Assembly (NCBI GenBank): GCA_028023455.1 | Contig: JAQFVV010006220.1 | Coordinates: 7,669,852-7,733,851 of the forward strand | Length of the DNA stretch: 64,000 bases | Direction: 5' to 3' | DNA from: Epiperipatus broadwayi | Taxonomy: Eukaryota; Onychophora; Udeonychophora; Euonychophora; Peripatidae | Part shown: in pieces, positions 22,510-37,094 of the stretch | Layout of the letters: each line of letters opens with the position of its first letter | Position numbering within the stretch: the stretch's first letter is position 1 | Notes under the pieces: model-generated | The model's input: only the letters and a program-made list of their open reading frames with translations | The model's database searches: none | What the model was told of the DNA's origin: nothing | Position numbers and translations under genes: made by a program

Positions 22510-25500
22510 TTATACTTTTAGATAGAAAGTTAGAGAATATAAAATAATACTGACTATAATTACCAATTAGAAGCTTCTGAGTAATGATTTTCTTTCAGTT
22601 GATCTTATTTGTTGGTCTATTAAAAAATCCTGTTTACTTCTTACATGTGCAAACATTGAAATCAGCTATTCCAAGAAGTAGGCTTTAATATCAATAAAGA
22701 GTTTGTTTTTTAATTTTTTGATGTGCAACTAGTTTTTTTTTTTTTTTTGCTTGTAAATATAATTTTATATTATAGTAATAATTACTTTTAGAAGGCTTAT
22801 TTTTATTTAATACTTTATTTATTTTAAAGTATGAAATATTTGCAAGATTATTATTAATGTATTTTGCCTCCTTATAGTTGTGAATCATAAGCTTTAAATT
22901 TTAAAATGAATTAAATGATGCAACAGACTCGCACAAAAGCAAAAAAAAAACCAACCTGATATTGGTGATATTGTAAATAAAGATTAATTAACTTTAAGAA
23001 AATATATTGATGGATTAAAGAAATTCTCATTTAGAGAACTAACAATATGAAGTATTCTTAAAAAGTCAGTTTGAAATAAAATGTGATCATCAAAGAAAAT
23101 TACCAGTTGTGATAAATATTCTCTTGGGATTGTAAATGATTGATGAAGATGATGATAGTTATGCACATTTACAAACCAAAGTTTCAAATATAATTGGTCT
23201 CAGTATAGATCTAATTAATTTTAAAACAGATCTTTCATATATATATATTCACTTATCTGATTAATGAAGTGTTAAATTTTCAGGATAGTTTCTTGATTAA
23301 TAAATTATAGTGACTTAAAAAATACGTCACTATTGATATATGCAACTAGTATTTCTATAAATTATAATAAATAATGATTTTCTATTTTTATTTGGTCATT
23401 GAATGAAATTTGAGGATTTTGATCTGCTTGAGCACTTGAAGTAATATATTGAGATTTGTTTCTTGAATCATTATTGTATGACATTCCTAAATCTCACAAG
23501 ACAAAAACATAACTGTGTATATCCACCTACTATAATGATCATGATCATGGATTTGAATCTTTGTCAAACCTAGAAATTATTTATAGATAAATGTGAATTT
23601 CTAAATAAGCTAAACATTTTTTTCTATTACAACTATCTCTTATTCAACCCAGATAACCATCAAAATATTGGCCAGCAAATAAATATTTAGTTATTTTTAT
23701 TGGAAGGATGGGAGTCGCAGGTTGAATAAATATCAATGAAATTACCATAAAATAAAAATTACTATCAAAATTTCATAAAAAGGGTATATGCTCCAATGGG
23801 TTTGAGCATATGATCTTTATCTTTATTAGAATAATTATATTCGTTATTTAATTTGGCATTAAACTATCCTGTCATTAATAGATTAATATACTTTTAAATA
23901 ATTCAGTAAAAACCATTATTGTTTACATAACAGTAAAATATACTAATAAACGTTTTCTTTAATTTTAAAATAAGTGTATTTTATTTTACGTGTACTTATT
24001 GACAGTTTTTTAATTTATCTCCATCCTTTTCCTCTTACGTTTAACATATACTGGTTAATAATTGACAGGTTTCCTTCTTTACTGGTGTATTATCATGAAT
24101 AATTATTGTATTTATGAATGCATATTTGTATTTATTTATGTGTGTGTGCTTATTTAGAAGACTGACAAAAAGTTGAATGCTTCTTGATATAAGTTTAATT
24201 TTAATGATTGCGAGGAATAGGAAAAGGAATGATTAGCATTCTTTGACCAGATGAGGAAATGATGAAGCATTCAGAGCTATTACAAGAATGTTACAAAATG
24301 ATAAATGATTAATATCAAGCTGTTTGTGGGAAGGTGAAGAGAACTTAATCATGCTTAGAATAGTGATTTAATGTATGAAAATATAAACATCTTTTCTTGC
24401 TATTTATGTAAATAAAAAAATAAAAAGATTGTTGTTTGCAAACAACAATGTAATTTTATTTACTAAGATTTACAAATTATATACAACTTTAATATAATGA
24501 TAAACAAATCTGAGTTATATACATACTTTACATCCACTCGCACATATTTGTGCATGTGTGTTAAATAATTTCGAAAGAGCTTTCAGATGATAACACAATC
24601 ATTATCATAAACAATGATGCGCTGCTTTTTAAACTTTTATCATAAATTATAATTTTTTTTTTATAAATTTAAGATAAAAGTTTATTAGAAAAAAAAATCA
24701 ACTAGATATTTGTACGTATATTTTAAAAAAATTGGTCAGTAAATGAGCATCTATATACACTTTATTTGAGAGTGAAAAAAAAAACAAACAACAATCGTAA
24801 CCTTCACCACCTGACAGTTGGTTAGCTTAATAAGTAATGCCTTCTTTTTTTTTTTTTTTTTGGAGAGCTTCTGGAGAAACCTTTACTCTGCAGTTGACTC
24901 TTTAGAACTATCATATATTAATTAAGTTTAATGACATATAATGTTAAAAAAACATTTAAGCTAAGGAATATATCTATATACTATTACTTTGCTAGTCTTA
25001 TAACTATATTATTTAAGCCATATTAATGTACACTTACATGCCTTAAGAAATATACAAGTAAAAATAAGAAGAAAAACAATAGAATCATATATTAGCTTAT
25101 ACATACAATCATAATAGAAATACTACCATTGAAATAGAGCAGAAGTTTGTTGAAATCAAATGATTTGGAAAAAGAAAGACTTACTGATCTACATAAAACA
25201 AACTCTTATAAAGAATAGTTATCCATTAGTTATCATTAAATAAATCTTAAACAGATCACATAAAAAAACAATACATGAAAAGAAAACTAATTATTGATAC
25301 TATAGGGTATCAATACTTATCAGACATAGCAGACAAATTTAAAAAAAATCTGCTGTCAATATAACATCAGAACAGTGTTCCAAAACCATAGTGCATGACA
25401 AGGAATTCTAATCTATACAACATTAAACTTGAAATAGTGAAAAATGAAAACTGTATTTATAATAAAGCATGTGAATATAAAATAATATATATCAGCTCAC

Positions 25501-26725
25501 CCTATTAGAAAATGATTAAAGGAGCAAAAATTTATAATAAATGAGGAAAAACAAATGCATCTAAAGTAGCGGACACATGTGTATGAAACATATGTTATAT
25601 TGGGAAAAAAATAAAAATATTGAATGGAGAAAAAAAAAGTAAAAAGAAAAAAATTAAAAAGCTGCTCACATAACAATGGCAAATAATTTCACAAGTCTCT
25701 CAAATATGATAATTCAAAATGTTTTGAAACCACTCATTAACCTGGTCCTTAAGAAAAAGTGAACATATTAGGTAGACCTTCACCTTTGACAAAGTCCTAA
25801 TTAGTTAGTGCACCATTTTAAATTTCAATATTTATAAATCTAAAAGTTTCTAGTTTGATTTCCCTGCTAATATATCTTTATCATTTAAATATTTGTTAAT
25901 TAGTTTTTGCCAGTAATTTTTTTTATTTTTTATATCTGTTTCTTTTAAAATATTCTATTATTTTCTGAAAGTTTATCCTTTTTCATAGATTTAATTACAT
26001 ATCTCATGTCTTTATTTTAAATGCTTAACAATTTAGAATGTGTAGTTATTATTTACATAACTATATATGTGTAGGCTGCATGGTCCTTTCCAAATACACA
26101 ACTCATGAAACAAAACACATATTTATACATACATAGCCTGGTTTACTCTCTCCCTTGTAACAAGGTTTGAACCCAGTTCCTGTTGCAATATATATATATA
26201 TATATATATATTGTACCCTCACCAAATTCAGTGGTAACTCTCCAGCTCAACTCTTAGAACTGCTACACACCAAATAACAATGAACTTAATAGAATAATAC
26301 TTATTAAAACAATACTTTGACTAGCTCAGAATATATTTCTAACATATTATATCTAATAAGATTAACATTCAAAATAATTTATTTTATTTAAATAACAAAC
26401 TAAGATAATAAAAAAAACACATAAATTAAATATGAAAGTTCAAATTAAATTGCCAGCTCATTTATTATGATAACAATTTAAACTATGACTGGATCATTAT
26501 TTATTTTATAATATAGTTTGACTAAAATACTAACAAAAAATTATGAAACTCTGAAACCTTGCATGAGACATTCAGTAAGGTACATGGTTGTTTTAACATT
26601 GAGGATGTATTTTAAAAGATATACTCTCAATGGCATAAGAATATTACCCCTACTTAATTCATAAAAACTATCTTGTCTCACAACACACATAAAATAAATC
26701 ATACCTAAATAATTTATATACATCT
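22510..26725. other. Long AT-rich stretch with microsatellites
   Basis: No gene, RNA or known element seen. A TA microsatellite of about 12 units lies at 26189-26212, oligo-T runs at 22731-22749 and 24844-24863. Frames at 22691-22888, 22984-23187, 25497-25682 and 26541-26723 have low-complexity composition and no motif. Confidence 0.6.
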
Positions 26726-26727
26726 GG

Positions 26728-27607
26728 GTCTCATTTTATGTGGTAGATAGGTTCCGCAGAAAACCTGTATTAAAAAAAATTGCACAAAAATAGACTTAAC
26801 TTACCTTGAAAAATGGGGGATAGGTTCTATAATTTTCAGAATTTGCATAAAAGCAAAGCAACAAAGAAAAATTACTTTAAAATTCGCATTAAAAAAAATA
26901 AACAAATAAAGTATGACTAATAAAAAATTTTAAATATTTGAAAAAATTTAATACAAGACAAACTTTTTTTCCTTTTTTTTTATTAACTACACTATTACAG
27001 TTTTCATACATATTTTAATCATTACCGCTATTTGACAATATGCATTTGTTTGTAAACTAGTAAAAAATCAGATTTGTGATGTGATGTACAACTAGCGCCA
27101 CTTTCAGTCTTGTGCTGTGTTAATTATTTTCTGTTTCTATATTAAAAAAATGAGATCACAATAAAAATAAAAAGATTATACATTATCATTAGAAATATTA
27201 TTTTCAGTTTACAAAATCAATAAAATCTTCATTTTTTATTTTAAAAATCTAAAAGATTATTTATTTTTGTTATGGCTAACAAAATACGTTTTAAAAATTT
27301 AAAATTTTTGAATATTTATTGTGATATTTTTATATGTAAGTATAAATATATTATTATTATTTATTGATTAGTATAAATAGATTATTTACATAGAAGCCAA
27401 GATTCTAAATACTGCTTCAGGCCATATTCACATTAGCTGCTAATATAACATTATATTTTTGAAAAAAAAAATATTTCAAGTCAAAATAAGTTATTAATAG
27501 TTTAAATTTCTTGATATCTAATAAATATAGTGAAATATGAAAGATATTAAGAAGAAATATGAATCGCATAACTTCAAAATTGCATTAAAATAATCCGCAT
27601 AAAATGA
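26728..27607. mobile_element. Possible non-autonomous DNA transposon with short TIRs
   Basis: TCATTTTATGTGG at the left end and CCGCATAAAATGA at the right end are inverted repeats (12 of 13). Sub-terminal sequence has AGGTTCCGCAGAAAACCTG and GGATAGGTTCTATAATTTTC blocks and several GCATAA/TTATGC words. No target duplication is visible and no protein is coded. In such AT-rich DNA a 13-bp match might be chance, so confidence is low. Confidence 0.35.
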
Positions 27608-30600
27608 ACAAGAATGCAATTACTATTTTCCTTTCATAAAAATATTTAAATCTAATATTAACTAAAATCCCTATCCATTATCACTTCGTCTAACTCTTAT
27701 AATTATTCAATATCTCAGGTTTATCTAATAATAATAATACTAAACAAATTAATACAATGTAGCCAAATATAATGAGGGATTTTACATATATTCAAATACT
27801 CTCACCTAAACAACAGTAAACAATTAGAATATTTTCAAGATTCTTAAAATAATATATCTACTTAACTATTACTCTTCAATAATCATAAATAATATTATAA
27901 ATTCTTATGAAAAGATCATATAAAATATTTTAAACAAATTCTAAACACATTTCATATATTATGTTATAAAATATTTTATTTCTTATGTGGCATTTACAGA
28001 AAATATTATATTCTTAATATAATTGCAATATTAAATATTTTAAAATTAGCATTGTATAATCTTCATAATCACTAATAATAAAATCTTCTGTAATAATAAT
28101 AATTATAATAATATATTTTTTGTTAATCATGTGCAAAAATATAATGATCCAAATATACAAAGATTCAAAAACACTCGAACACATCAAACAAACTCTCAAG
28201 ACAATATAAATTCCAAAAAACATTAACAATTTTATTCTTTAACAACATGTTTAAATTAATAAAAATATAATTTTATAAAATTTAAAAATATTTACAGAAT
28301 AGCAAAAGAAAATTAATTAGTCAAATTAAAATATTTACACAAAAAATACTATGAAAATAATACATAAACATTAATAGCTTTCACTCTGATTATTTGCTGT
28401 ATAGAATTATATAAAACAGAGTACATTACAGTAATAATACTATTACTATCTTTTCTATTTACAATAGCTACATTCCATCATCACCATCATAATAGAACAA
28501 CAACTATAATAAATAAATTTATTTACATTATTTTTTCTAATTAATGATATACTTCATATTTCTGATATTATAATAATGCCTCTTAATATTATTAATTAAT
28601 ACTAAGATTAGCACTTATTAAAACTTAACATGTAAAATTATCCTTAAGGTATTAAGCATATACTTTATATACTAACAAAATATTTATCTTTACCCTCCTG
28701 GTATATTTTAATATTCTGATATGAAATTAAAATAAAGAAAGATATAGTTAATGAAATAACTTTATTCATAATTTTGCAAATTATTTACCATAAAATATCT
28801 AAAATAACCCTATAATTTATTCAAATTATATTAAAGAATTATATATTCCTTATATATGCTATGTTTATTCGTTTCAAAATTTATCCTATAATTACACACA
28901 GTTGTTTCATTCCATCACACACACTCTCTCTCAATCACAAATATGCATTTAACTTTTGAGTTCAATGATCTCTTTTATTCATTTATTTCTAGGAATATCA
29001 AATCATTCCTTTTCATCCTTCATCATAAAATCAATAAATAAATATCATTTGTGATAAAATTGTTCTCTCCTTTTGCATTCACAAATACTTGCAACTTTCT
29101 ACAGTTCAATTATTATTCTAACCAACTTTTAAACTATACCATTTACAATGTAATATCCAGTGGTGATTAATAGTGCTTATAATGAGGTATACAAATACAA
29201 CAATAGCTTAAACTAATATGAAATATCATGTTTACAGTGCTTAAGATTACATATTTAGCATGTATCTTAGGCATGGCTTCTACTTGAGCTCTTAATGAAC
29301 TATGGAAAGAATGTAACTGCCCATATACTAAATATACACAACTTTGTTATTTGAATTTAACTCATTAATTCTTGATAATATAATTCAAATATAATCTTTC
29401 CTCAATATCCCTAGCATACAGGATTTCATTTTACAACTAATTTCCCACACCATTATCCTTCACCTTCCACATTCTGAATACTTCTCTCATTTCCAAAATA
29501 AATATTAAATAAAAGTCAAGAAGGTTCAAAAACATTGTATACACAAATGATTTCATTAAATATCCACCATTATCACACATTCATTCATTTATATCATAAT
29601 ACTAAAGAATTCAGAGATCAGTGTTTTGCATTTATTGTATCCAAACAGATACTATCTATAATGATATCTTAGAAACTTATAATCATATTTAAAAATATGC
29701 ATACTTAAGCATTCATAAAATTGTTAACACACCTGGTATTTTCTAATTTTATATTACATTCATAAAATAATTAATATACTTTTAATTATATAACTATAAT
29801 TCTGTCAGATCTTAATACTCAAGCAAAATGAAAAACAAACAAAATATATATGAAAATATTATTAAAATGCATAATAATTTACTTTTAATCCTAACTATTA
29901 TTGGAATTAAATACAGTGATCCCTTTTCTTCTTGGTCATTTGAACATATCACAAGTTATAGGTATATATATATATATTTTTACTTTTCAGAAAAACGAAT
30001 TTTTTCTGACATCTATTATTTTTCTTTATTTTCTAAATAAATATTTTAATCTTAAAACTAAACTTATTTCTAAATAAACATGTTAACTGAATATTATTTC
30101 TAATAAAAAATATTAATACTAAAAATAGAAAAATAATTATAAATTCAAAGCTACATAAAGTTCTTGTTTGGCTTTCATTCCTCCAGTGCCTCACAAAAAA
30201 ATAAGAGAGCTTGCTCCATTGCTATTGACTACAAAAAAGTTTGAAAATTTTTTTTCTCTGCTTCACTGCACTGAACAAACTCCATAATATACAAAATTAA
30301 GTCATTTAAAATCTCGACAAAATACTATCCATCCATATTTGATAAATAGTTTATTTAAGTCCATTTTCTTAGCATTTCAAGCATAACAGATATTTCAGAA
30401 GCAAACATTCATTAATATAATTTTTATATTCAACAATAATTTCTATACATACACTTTTTTTATATGCTAGTCTAGACTTATGTCAAAAATATGACAAAAA
30501 TTAGTATTTTACCAGAAAGCACTTATAAACATTCCTAAGAATAAGGTCATTTATCAGTTAATAAATTTTTAGCAGACAACTTTTATCCAAACTTCTTTCC

Positions 30601-32840
30601 CACATATACACTCATATTTAGATGGCAATAATTTTTAACAAGTCATTTTTTAAAAATTTAAGACTTTTTATCTTTTCTGGAATGCACATATTAATTAAAT
30701 AATTTCTTGTAATATAGTACAGTCTCTTCATTCAGGTAATGTATTATAAAAGACATAAAGGTAATGTATTATAAAAGACATAAAGATAATCTTAAGATAA
30801 TATTAAAATTCATCTCTCTTTTAAACAGAAAATTTTTTTTTAAATGTAAAATTCAAAAAAATGTTTTCTCTTCATCTTGATATACACAATTTTAAAAATA
30901 TAATATTCATTCAGGCTATTCTCTTTTAATCAAATTAGTAATAAAAAATATTTTTACAAAAGCATTCTCAGATAATATAAAATATATTCACATTTATCAA
31001 GTTCCATTATACACATTTAACTTATTTATATAAAATCACTTATTCTTTCCTTTTAAAGTATGTATAACTTAGTAAATCATTTTCAACAATTATCCTCAAC
31101 ATAATAATTATAATAGTATATAAATTCCATGACAGTTTACATTTATGAGAATTATAACTGTTGAATACAAATGTTCTCTCACTTCACACATGCAAATAAC
31201 ATTAAATATAAAGTTCTTATGATTCCTTAGGTTTTTCTGGTAATATGGTTCCAATTCTTACAGCTTCTTCCTGACATTAGGCTGGTAATAAGATAATTAT
31301 TGGTCCCCATAAACTTACCATGGTTTTGTTAAGTTTTATTATGAAAATTTTACTGACAGGGAATTAACTAATTTATCCACTCATGGGATACATTACAATA
31401 ATTATTTAAAATTATACTTCTAACTTTTACTAAAAAAACATTTTATAAAAATTTAAACTTAAATTAAGATAGATTAAAGATAAAACAAAACAAGACTAAA
31501 AAACTAAACTGTCTAGACTGATTGGACACTTATATTTATATCTTTCTTATCCAGTAATTTCATTGGTTAATCTAAGTTATTCTTAGACATTAATTTACAT
31601 ATCTACTACTTTTCTGACTACAAAATAATTTACTAAATAATATGACTAATTAAATTTTATATTATATAAAATTTATTTAATATTTTATAATATAAAATAC
31701 CTTTATTTAAACATTAAAATATTTTTAATAACTTAAATATTAATTTTAATATAAAAAATATTATTTATACAATACAATAAAATTAATTGCTACTTTTTTA
31801 AAAAAAATTACAAATATTAATTTTTGCAACATTTTAATGTTTCAGTTTTATCAACCAGGAACTAAAAATTAATATTTCTGCCTAACACATGTAATCTCAA
31901 GGACAAATCCACACACTTTAAAGACATATGCCACTACTTTAGATCATTCTAGAATAATTTAACATTTAAAACAATAGCTTAAATAAATAAAATTATTTAA
32001 AAATATTAGAAATATTATATAATATTAAATATTGTAATTAGGCTACTGTTTTAACATTATATTCTTTAAATATAATAAACATTAAATAATTTTATCTTTC
32101 ACATAATACAGTATATTTCAATTTTATCATTAAAATATATTAATGCAACTTTAAAATACTTTAAGTAGCTTTATAAACTCCCTACCTAACAAGTTTAACT
32201 CTTTCACTGTTGACGTGGCCATAATGAATATTTAAAAAATTATGTTAAGCCACAAATTTTATCATGAATTAAGTTTATACTACTAAAAAATGACATAATA
32301 TATATTTTTTGAAACATAAAACATCAAATACTGTAATTAAGTTGAAAAAATATAGTTATTGATATTCAAAGTAATAAAAAATAGAATAAAAGTTAATATT
32401 TTTAATAATTATTTTCATATTATTTTATAAATTCAAAATTATCATGCACACAACTTAAAACTATTGTTTTGTTAGCAGGTTAGTTGGATTCATCATAAAA
32501 TTTCTAAAAAAATTGGTAGATAATAACACTCACCTAAGGTAATCCATCACTTAAAAACTTCATAGAATATAGACATTAGTACCTTTCATTTTTCTCAGTA
32601 GTCCTTCAAAATGCATTTCCATACAGGGGTTTGAAATGTATAAGACATCCCTAATAACATCCTTTATAACAAGTAGTTAATAATGATCAATAATTAGTAT
32701 AATTTGAATATTATAATAAAGAACTTCAATACAGTTTGTAATTTATTAAAAAGTACTACTAAAATAGTCACTATATACAAATAAAATAATAAAATAAAAA
32801 GTGAATGAAATACTAAATTCATTATAAAGTTAAGCTTAAA
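27608..32840. other. Long AT-rich stretch, no gene recognised
   Basis: Only A/T-rich sequence and small repeats, including an exact 25-bp tandem duplication at 30734-30783. Frames at 28014-28229, 29828-30040 and 32694-32897 are I/F/L/Y/K-rich and lack motifs. Confidence 0.6.
30734..30783 (+). repeat. Exact 25-bp tandem duplication
   Basis: AGGTAATGTATTATAAAAGA plus CATAA occurs twice in tandem with no difference, followed by AGATAAT. This is a recent slippage or repair duplication. Confidence 0.9.
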
Positions 32841-32847
32841 GTACATA

Positions 32848-33480
32848 AGTTTGTAGTTTATATATATGGTCAAAATCATTACTTTTAGTATTTGCATATT
32901 TTTTACTATTAAAATGTAGATAAGAAATTATAGCAAAATCTAAATCAGGTCATTATATTTCCAAAATATGCTCATCTTTGTCTCATATCAATTAATTCAA
33001 ATACTCGACCAAAATTCACATCATATCAAAAAATGCAAATAATTCGCAATATAAATGTACACAATCACAAGCTATATTTTTTATGTTAGTTTCAATAGTA
33101 ATTTTTTAATATATTTTTTATCAAATATATATATATGAATAAAATAATAATTTAAAAATGTGCAGCTTTGAAATTTATATTTCAATAGTCTATAATTGGC
33201 CTAAGTTTATATACTGTCAAAATTGTTACTTTTAGCATTTTAATGATTTTTATTATTATTAAAATGCAGACAAAAAATTATAGAAAAATCTAAATCAGGT
33301 CATTATATTTCCAAAATATATATATTTTTGTCTCATATCAATTAACTCAAATACTCGATCCAAGCTCACATCATAGAAAAAAATACAGATAAACACGATC
33401 TTTTTTTTAAATACTAGTTTCAATAGTAATTTTTTCATATATTTTTTATTAAATATATATAAAAAAAAAAATTAAAAAAT
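32848..33480 (+). repeat. Diverged tandem duplication, unit about 350 bp
   Basis: Two direct copies start at about 32858 (GTTTATATATATGGTCAAAA) and 33208 (GTTTATATACTGTCAAAATT). Both contain AAATCTAAATCAGGTCATTA followed by TATTTCCAAAATAT and, later, GTTTCAATAGTAATTTTTT. Divergence is moderate with indels. The unit does not code. Confidence 0.8.
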
Positions 33481-33489
33481 ATATAATAA

Positions 33490-35855
33490 AATAATAATTA
33501 AAAAACATATAATAAAATAATAATTAAAAAAATATAGAAAAATAAAAATACTTATCATTAGGCCCCCATAACATTGTCTTCAAAATACAACAGAAAAAGT
33601 AAAACTTTTTACGATATATTTTTTACACTGAAATGTTCTCCAGTAACTATCAAAAAAATGAGAGAAAGACAAAAAAATTCAATCTATTTGATCACAAAAA
33701 TTATCATAAAATTTTTATTTTTTATTGTAAAAAAAAAATAAAATTTACCTTTCTGGAAAGTACAGTTTACAAAGATGGAAATGAAGATGTAAAAAAAGCA
33801 TGCATAGTCTGTGTAGATTTCCATTAATCTTAACCTCAACCTGGATGTTTATAATTTGAAATTTCTTGTGCACTTTAAGTGCTCATAATAACGAATAAGC
33901 TAAGCTTATTTTACTCACAAAAATAAATACAAAGTATTATGAACTGATAAAAATTTAAAATTTTTTAAACTAGCTACTATCTTTAAATTCTACTTAAAAT
34001 GATTGTGGCAGATGGCATGGTCACAATATATATAAAGACTAACTAAAGAAAATGTATACAAAAAAATACAATTCAAATAAAATTACTTATATGTAAAATT
34101 ACTTTTATATTTCAATCAGATTACTGATTAAAATACAAAAGTAGTTTTACGTTCAAGTAATTTTGTTTGTGTGTGTATATTTATATATATATCAGTATGC
34201 ACGCATGTATATGAATATATATATATATATAAAGATTTAAATATATTTTCAAGTGTTTAGATTTTCTTTTTTCCATTTTTGAACAGAATCAATGTTTCTA
34301 ATTTGAATATCATACATTATCACATGTTATATCTCTTCAAGTGTTTCCTATTATAATTTAAAATATGATATAGTGATTAGAAAGTAGTCAGTTTTTCTAT
34401 ATGCATCATATTTAATTTTTTACATATATTTGTAGTTTAACTAATTTTATTACATGTAGAATGAAAAAACAGTACTAGTCTTTGACAATTGCTTTAAATA
34501 TGCACATATAAAAAATAAATGGAACTTTTTATGTGAATAGGTCTACTTATATACTATATATAAAACATATAAAAAGGCTTTTTATTGCAGAGATAACATC
34601 TCTATCTTCTCTACTTATGACTTAGATTGAAATCCTAGTTAAATAAAATGTAAAAAAAAAAACCCTCTAAATCGGATTAAAATCAAACAAATTTTAGTCA
34701 GACTGTTTTTTTTTTTTTTACAAATAAATGCCAAAGTCAACTCAGTTAATTGTCCAATGTTGGTTGGTAAATGATATCTATCTTTTTCAACAAGAGAATA
34801 AAATAAAGAGAAAAAATGCTCAAATCCTCATTACTCAATAGTTAGCAATCCTGGTGAATAATATCTTATTCTTCACTGTACCTCTATGAGAGGCTTCACT
34901 GTATGTTTTAGTGAAGTAGTAAAGTATCAACTCAAATGTAAAGATTCCAGCATCTGAATAGCGTAAGATAATAAAAAAAAACTCACTAACTCAATGGAAC
35001 TTATTAAATGCTTAATCTGCAACTAAAATGATTGACTGTCACATGATTTCTCCAGTAATTAATCATGTGAATATATATTTTTATAGGGGATGTTGGTGAT
35101 GCTTTTCATCCACAGTGAATTCTTTAAAACCATTTATCTATATATTTAAATTTTTACAATTTACTGATTTTATAGAACTAAATAAAAGCTTTAAAAATAT
35201 TGACTTTCTCTCTTTAAAAGAGAGAAGAAATCAATAATAAAAAATATTGCATGTACATTGCACTAAATTAAGAGAGAAAGAAAATAAGAGTTTAATACGT
35301 TAAAAAAGAAAAAAAAATTTTTTTACGGGTAAATGTTATGTGCTTTTAATTATATAAATATGCAGACGTATATATACTATTTCAAAAACATTTAGATAAA
35401 TCTGTAGGTATTACACGAAAAGTATTAGATTGTAAATTTGGTTCTGATCATTATTTAAAATTAATACCGGATAATCTTTTCAATGCTAAATGCAAAAAAG
35501 CTTTTAATTATAAGCTTGCTGTACTGATAATTATTAAATTTCAGATTATAAATTATGATTACCATCATTCATAAATTTATTGCTTAGGAGATTATAAAAG
35601 ATTAAGTGCAGGAAGTGCTAGAACTGGAACTATATTCTATGAATTTTAAGCTCCACAGACTATCAATCCAATACTACACCGTATCAAAAAGACATCATCA
35701 TCATTCCACTGTAATTATCTAATGAAAGTCCCCTTGCAAATCAAAAATCTCTTTTAATACTTTTTGACAAATTATTTATTATAAGTCTTTTTTTTCCACA
35801 GTGATCCAACAAACTTCTTTCTTTAATCATCCTACATTAATCTCATAAAATAATT
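33490..35855. other. AT-rich DNA; contains one family S repeat
   Basis: Apart from the family S copy (34725-34930) I see TA microsatellites (34181-34190, 34221-34232), a G/T run (34166-34176) and A/T runs. The frame at 33633-33827 has no motif. Confidence 0.55.
34725..34930 (+). repeat. Short dispersed repeat family S, copy 2
   Basis: AAGTCAACTCAGTTAATTGT followed by CCAATGTTGGTTGGTAAATG matches family S. Further on, CTGTACCTCTATGAGAGGCT (34877-34896) corresponds to CTGTTCCTCTTTAAGAGGCT in the copy at 59480-59715, so this family is longer than its best-conserved part. Confidence 0.55.
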
Positions 35856-35861
35856 GAACTG

Positions 35862-35965
35862 AATGGAGACTCAGTTATGAGTCACATGACACTTGAACAT
35901 CAGAGGTTGAACTCTGATCCAGGATCTTTAGCTATCGATTTCATCAGTTTATCAATGAAAATGAA
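35862..35965 (+). mobile_element. tRNA-like SINE candidate
   Basis: TGGAGACTCAGTTATGAGTC (35864-35883) resembles a tRNA D-arm/A box. CAGAGGTTGAACTCTG (35901-35916) folds as a T-arm with a GTTGAAC loop, a B-box-like sequence at a plausible distance. A tail with AGGATCTTTAGCTATCG follows. Single locus, so it may be a decayed tRNA-derived SINE or chance. Confidence 0.4.
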
Positions 35966-36650
35966 CAATATTCATTTTAAAATATTAGATTTATTTGGTG
36001 GAAGTAAATATTATATAAAAAGTAATTAAAATTATTATTATACAATAATCTTAATAATTAAAATTTTCATAGATGCCATTATTCTTTAATGTCTAAATAA
36101 TGTAAAAAATTACACATACAGTTACAATATTGAATTAATCTCAACTTCTGACAATAAATAATTTTCATTTTTCTTTTGCTGGTATCTCAAAATATATTCC
36201 AGTGACAGTTTTCTTTTTTTGGATGAATATTCAATTAGCAAATATATATCCCTAGACTAAATGGTGTGTTTTTCTAAAGTAATGGAGTGACCAATTTAAA
36301 AGCTTTTAGATCAAGCTTGATTTATCATTTTCTGTACTTAAATAACACATGACTTTCAGAATAAGTAATGTTTGATTTTTTTTCCTAGGTTAAACTATTG
36401 TTATATACACCACATTGCTTTATTAACTTCTTACATTAACATAAATGCTTTGTGTACAAAACAAAAATAATCAAAATTATTATACATGATAAAATATTAC
36501 ATCATTTATCACATGACCAGTTTTTTTATTGTTGTTTTATTAACATACTTTTTTACTATCTTTATGCCGCTTACCATAAGCTTTAAAAAGCTATGATAGT
36601 TTCAAGATAACAATGCTTAATAAATCACTATCCTGTGCTTTCTTATTCAA

Positions 36651-36712
36651 AATCCCCAGACCAGTTTCAAGCTTATGTATTTCATCAATGAGCAGCTTTG
36701 GATCTCAGAACA
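36651..36712 (-). ncRNA. Hammerhead ribozyme, one core change
   Basis: On the minus strand TTGATGA (36688-36682; C3 changed to T), a CATAAGCTT part of helix II, GAAAC (36668-36664), TG, GTC and TGGGG. Helix I has four inner pairs and a weaker outer part (ATCCAAA with TTTTGAAT). The C3 change at the catalytic core makes activity unlikely. Confidence 0.65.
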
Positions 36713-37027
36713 ATGCAACTGAACTTTCAAGATCTAATGCACTCCCCCCCCCTCCAGCTCCTATCATTTAATACTATCAAATTACTAGCTCAAACTGAAA
36801 AATATATGTTTTCTGTCTGTGTCAACTTGCTTGTGCAGACATATAGAATTGGAATATGTAGAAATTGAACTGGATTCAGTTCTATATGACTATACAAACA
36901 AGTTGGCCTGGACTGAAAACATTTATATGCTGTTCAATTTGGTTTAATGGCTTGATAATATAACATAGAGATAAATGATAAGAGCTGGAGGGAAAGTGCA
37001 TTATGTCCTAAAATTCCAGTTGTTCGG

Positions 37028-37094
37028 TTCCAATATTCTAAGCTTCTTACTGACGAAAGCCATAACTTGAAATTAGTCTAGGACTTTTGGATAG
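37028..37094 (+). ncRNA. Hammerhead ribozyme, core intact, with compensatory helix I changes
   Basis: CTGACGA (37050-37056), helix II AAG/CTT (37057-37059 with 37066-37068), GAAA (37069-37072), GTC with predicted cleavage after C37078. Helix I inner: TCTTA (37045-37049) with TAGGA (37079-37083), five pairs. Compared with the 20093 copy, a C-G pair is U-A here and another C-G pair is U-A, both sides changed together. Outer helix CCAA (37030-37033) with TTGG (37087-37090). Confidence 0.8.
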